A stretch of DNA of 64,000 nucleotides from PALSA-1006 sp963733265. GTDB taxonomy: Bacteria; Pseudomonadota; Gammaproteobacteria; Burkholderiales; Gallionellaceae. Location: the NCBI GenBank assembly GCA_963733265.1, contig CAVTCF010000002.1, forward strand, positions 620,001 through 684,000, read 5' to 3'. This document shows, piece by piece, positions 61,071-64,000 of the stretch (the stretch's first letter is position 1; each line of letters starts with the position of its first letter). Under the pieces are notes generated by a model. That model made no database searches. It worked only from the letters and a program-made list of their open reading frames with translations, and was not told the origin of the DNA. The position numbers and the translations under genes were made by a program.

Positions 61071-63536
61071 CTAGAAGTTATAAACATAAGAAACTGAAAC
61101 CACATTGACCGTATAGCTTGGTGCCTGCTGATTTGACGGCATCACGGAAGTGGCTGTGTAGCCATACTGAAGAGCATTATAGTAGTAATCAGTGCTTATC
61201 AATCTTTGGTACGTATACCCCACGTTAACTTTGCTTGCTTTGCTAACCTGATAGGTGCCGACAAGTTTCAGTCTCAGCATATCACTCTTGATGTCCGGTG
61301 TACTGCCGCATGTCAGGCTTGTGGCGCTATCACAAGTTGGTGCAGTTGCAGTTGGAACATAGTAAGGTACCGACGTAGAATAATTCGACTTGTCAATCGA
61401 GTAAGTCAAATCTTCGGACAGCCCAAACTTTCCGCCCGCCAACTCTTTTTGTTTACCATTGAGCCCAATGGTAGTTGAATTGTCGGTCATATTATTAGTC
61501 CAGACTTGGGTTGCTACTACACCACGCGAGTTTGCTCCATTGTCCAAATTCCGTTGCCGCTCCTGCCAACTCAAATAGGCAGACACAAGGCTATTCTCCG
61601 AATAATTATATGTGGCATCGATATTCGCGCTCTCGGAATGACCATCCTGTACACCCAAGGTTGAGTCTGGATAAGTGTCTTTAGTGGCACGACCATTCAC
61701 GCTCAGACTCAATTTGTCGTTTGCCTGCCAGTTGACACCTGCTTTCAACACTTGCTCTATACGTGATGCATCAAAAAAGGCAACGTAACCGGTAGCATTG
61801 TAGCCTTCAAGTTTTGCATGCAAGGGATTGTAGTATGTGCTGTTTACATCCGAGTTTCGGTTCGCGTAACTATAGCCTGCATTCACGTTGACGTCCTCGC
61901 TAGCCTTCAGCTTATAGTTGGCAACCAGTTTGTTTTCGGCACTATCAGGAACTTGAACACATGAATTTGCCGCAGCATACGATGCAGGTGCGACACCTTG
62001 AGAAGCTATTTGTCCGGCAGTCATCAAGAGTTGCGCATCATTTGCAAGTGCATTATTGCACCAGCGATTAATGCTCTCCCGCTCCACCCCCAAGTGCACG
62101 CGATTACTCTGGTTAATGCGGTAATCCCCCGCCAGCTCCAGTTGCGTTTTCTTGTTGCTCATCGGAATGTTAACAGCCGACTCATTCTGACCATTCGTTG
62201 CATTAATTGTATTACCACCGATATCAAACCAAGAATAGATATTTGATGTCGTACGGTTGTCGCGTTCATTAAACTTCAAGCCAGCGGTCAATGCCAAATC
62301 CCTGGTTGTTTGATTGGTCAACTTCAGATCAGCGTGTGTAGTCACCACATTTCCACTGAGAGAACTCTGCGGTAACCCACCTGTTTGCATCACCGCACCA
62401 GACATATAACCGTCGTCTTGATTATTTTGAGCATACGAAACTCCTCCGACCAGTTTTGTGGTGGGTGTAAACGTATAACCACCATTCACATTGAGTTGTT
62501 CAAAAGTGTTGCTTGGCACCGTACTGAGGTAATTTACAGGGTAGGCAAGCCCTCCCGAAGCGACCTGCGAATTTGCCTGGGCGTTCGACAGTGTTCCCCC
62601 TCCGACATACGGATTAGGGAAGCTCACACTATTATTGTTATCGGTGAATACCGAACTGTAAAAACTAGCCGTACCATAAGCCTTTTCGCCCGTCCAGTTG
62701 AGCGCCAGATTAAAGGTATCAGTCTTATAATTAGTTGGATTCATCAACATCAAAGGGGATTCACCCTTAAAATTACTGCCGGATGGCCCTGTCGCTGTGG
62801 CACTGATGCCATCGGTGCCGGCAGAGATCAATTTCGCGCCACTTTGCACAAGTTGATTGAAATCAAATTTAACGCTCCATTGCCTGTCAATATTATATCC
62901 CGCAGTAAGAGTGGCGTTTTGGCGCTCAGAGTAAACATCAGGATTAGTGAAGTCAGCCAACTGAGTAGGAGATAAAATCTGCGTGCCCTTTGGAGCAAAT
63001 CCATTAGGAGTTACAGGTGTACCTCCAACAGTAGCGATGTTACCTGTATTGATAAAGCCAAAATTGGATGGCAACGTAAAATTGTTACCCCCCATCGACC
63101 CTACCAGCGGCGTTTGAAAAGTATCTGTTATTTCGTGGCGCAATTGGTCGAAGCCAAGACCTAAGTTCCATTTGCCCTGATCACTTACTTCTTCGCTAAG
63201 AGCCCGTGAAGTCGTGCCAATATCTGTTCCTTTGAACTGCCAGCGCCAAGTTCCTTCCCCCCCATTGAAGGCATCATACGCATCACCACCACGTATAGTG
63301 AAGTCACCATTCAAATAACCGCCTTTTTTGTTCAGACCATTATATTCACCAAATTTATCTGATGATGCTGACACATTCTCGGCCCCGATATTGATTGAAT
63401 TCGCAGGGTGAGTTAATGAAGTCACGTCATTTTCGTCAGCAAAAGCAACCATAGGTATAGCAAGCATAGCGATCAATGCCCCCTGCACCGCTAACGTTAA
63501 TTTACTGACAACAAAAAGTTCTCTATTTGTTTTCAT
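61071..63536 (-). CDS. mtoB: MtrB/PioB-family outer-membrane barrel (MtoB)
   Basis: An 821-residue outer-membrane porin that sheathes a decaheme cytochrome. A signal peptide (about 1-33, GALIAMLAIPMVAFADEN) is followed by a long series of beta strands with aromatic girdle residues, for example WRWQFKGTDIGTTSRALSEE, WNLGLGFDQLRHEITDTFQT and TLTAGYNIDRQWSVKFDFNQ, ending VVSVSYVYNF. Size and pattern match MtrB/PioB/MtoB. The N-terminal CxxC of Shewanella MtrB is absent, as in several homologues. It begins 24 bp after the mtoA stop, so mtoA and mtoB are co-transcribed. In iron oxidisers the pair is proposed to move electrons inward. Confidence 0.93.
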   Translation of the reverse strand: MKTNRELFVVSKLTLAVQGALIAMLAIPMVAFADENDVTSLTHPANSINIGAENVSASSDKFGEYNGLNKKGGYLNGDFTIRGGDAYDAFNGGEGTWRWQFKGTDIGTTSRALSEEVSDQGKWNLGLGFDQLRHEITDTFQTPLVGSMGGNNFTLPSNFGFINTGNIATVGGTPVTPNGFAPKGTQILSPTQLADFTNPDVYSERQNATLTAGYNIDRQWSVKFDFNQLVQSGAKLISAGTDGISATATGPSGSNFKGESPLMLMNPTNYKTDTFNLALNWTGEKAYGTASFYSSVFTDNNNSVSFPNPYVGGGTLSNAQANSQVASGGLAYPVNYLSTVPSNTFEQLNVNGGYTFTPTTKLVGGVSYAQNNQDDGYMSGAVMQTGGLPQSSLSGNVVTTHADLKLTNQTTRDLALTAGLKFNERDNRTTSNIYSWFDIGGNTINATNGQNESAVNIPMSNKKTQLELAGDYRINQSNRVHLGVERESINRWCNNALANDAQLLMTAGQIASQGVAPASYAAANSCVQVPDSAENKLVANYKLKASEDVNVNAGYSYANRNSDVNSTYYNPLHAKLEGYNATGYVAFFDASRIEQVLKAGVNWQANDKLSLSVNGRATKDTYPDSTLGVQDGHSESANIDATYNYSENSLVSAYLSWQERQRNLDNGANSRGVVATQVWTNNMTDNSTTIGLNGKQKELAGGKFGLSEDLTYSIDKSNYSTSVPYYVPTATAPTCDSATSLTCGSTPDIKSDMLRLKLVGTYQVSKASKVNVGYTYQRLISTDYYYNALQYGYTATSVMPSNQQAPSYTVNVVSVSYVYNF

Positions 63537-63560
63537 GATTAGTATTCCTTATCCTTAAAA

Positions 63561-64000
63561 TTAGCGTTGCAAAAATGCGCCGGATGGAGAGTTAGACCCA
63601 TGAACCATGACGTGGCAGTTCTGGCAAGCTCGACCTGTATAACTTGAACTAGGTGCTATTCCCTTTGTCGATGCTGTCGCAGATGTTAGACCACCTTGGA
63701 TACCCGCAGCATTACCAGCGGCGGCCGCTTGACTGTTGTGAGGACCATCGTGGCACTCATCGCACAGGAATGGAGCTCGCGATTTCAGCAACGGCGTGAT
63801 GTTAGACCCGTGAGGTGTGTGGCAATTGGTGCAATCCTCAGTAGCAGGTTGATGTTCCCACAGGAACGGACCGCGCTTTTCGGCATGGCAGGTGTAGCAA
63901 GTTTCAGTCACCGTGTTTTTCTTCAGCAACTTTGGCCCGGCCGATCCGTGTGGATTGTGGCAATCCGAGCAAACCACCTTGCCTGCATCTATCGGGTGTG
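63561..64000 (-). CDS. mtoA: Decaheme c-type cytochrome MtoA (DmsE/MtrA family), 5' part off the window
   Basis: The C-terminal 145 or so residues are visible; the frame is open to the right edge (HPIDAGKVVCSDCHNPHG at the edge). Five CxxCH motifs are present: VCSDCHNPHG, TCYTCHAEKRGPF, DCTNCHTPHGSN, LCDECHDGPHN and ACQNCHVMVHGSN. The spacing matches the second half of a decaheme MtrA/PioA/MtoA protein, which would sit in the MtoB barrel. The rest, including the signal peptide and five more hemes, must lie beyond 64000. The apparent start at 63977 is internal. Confidence 0.93.
   Translation of the reverse strand, partial: HPIDAGKVVCSDCHNPHGSAGPKLLKKNTVTETCYTCHAEKRGPFLWEHQPATEDCTNCHTPHGSNITPLLKSRAPFLCDECHDGPHNSQAAAAGNAAGIQGGLTSATASTKGIAPSSSYTGRACQNCHVMVHGSNSPSGAFLQR

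Overview
The window looks like a chromosome segment from a Gallionellaceae-like betaproteobacterium (Sideroxydans/Gallionella type), probably a neutrophilic iron oxidiser. The evidence is an mtoA-mtoB-cymA extracellular electron transfer cluster at the right edge, a complete System I cytochrome c maturation operon beside it, and beta-proteobacterial housekeeping neighbourhoods such as ratA-rnfH facing smpB. The genus is an inference; no rRNA gene lies in the window.

Layout. (1) Positions 1 to about 24007 are accessory DNA ending at a tRNA-Ala(GGC) gene next to a P4-type integrase, so this is one end of an integrated island or integrative element. It is a mosaic: a partial PAS sensor; an IS1182-type insertion sequence; small XRE regulators, one frameshifted; a four-gene module (zinc-finger-like protein, large serine recombinase, ParB-like, RepB-like); a PrlF-YhaV toxin-antitoxin pair; a second tyrosine recombinase; a group II intron with its reverse transcriptase; a PIN/ribbon-helix-helix toxin-antitoxin pair; a 22-bp tandem repeat array in front of an 82-codon gene that an ISL3-family element has split (8-bp target duplication visible); a secreted protein, an XRE regulator and a membrane protein whose gene carries a dense cluster of the octamer GAGTAACG; IS21 remnants; and the AlpA/integrase end. 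(2) 24.1-28.7 kb is core: gltX, a small outer-membrane barrel, a TrmH-type rRNA/tRNA methylase, scpB and scpA. (3) 28.7-37.4 kb is a defence/accessory pocket: an MNT-HEPN pair translationally overlapping scpA, a RhuM protein, a broken BRO-type gene, a HipA-like kinase with a DUF3037 partner, a type III restriction-modification pair and an orphan VapB-like antitoxin. (4) 37.6-42.3 kb is core: trpS, a site-2 protease, a YciO/Sua5 protein, a PHP phosphoesterase, rnfH, ratA and smpB. (5) 42.3-50.0 kb is a signalling and uptake block: two TonB-dependent receptors, a periplasmic ABC-type binding protein and a hybrid histidine kinase. (6) 50.1-64.0 kb is devoted to cytochromes: a chemoreceptor with a PAS domain and one c-type heme motif, ccmABCDEFGHI, fabI, then cymA, mtoB and the 3' part of mtoA.

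How it fits together. CcmA-I would attach heme to MtoA (decaheme type), CymA (four hemes) and the chemoreceptor. MtoA inside the MtoB barrel would carry electrons from extracellular Fe(II) across the outer membrane, and CymA would pass them to or from the quinone pool. A rho-independent terminator between mtoB and cymA suggests that the inner-membrane partner is expressed at a different level. The hemoprotein chemoreceptor could let the cell steer by redox state.

Of the less explained signals, I would look first at the GAGTAACG octamer cluster (20386-20662), the 22-bp array with its interrupted gene (15.9-17.8 kb), the heme-binding chemoreceptor, and the MNT-HEPN pair coupled to scpA.
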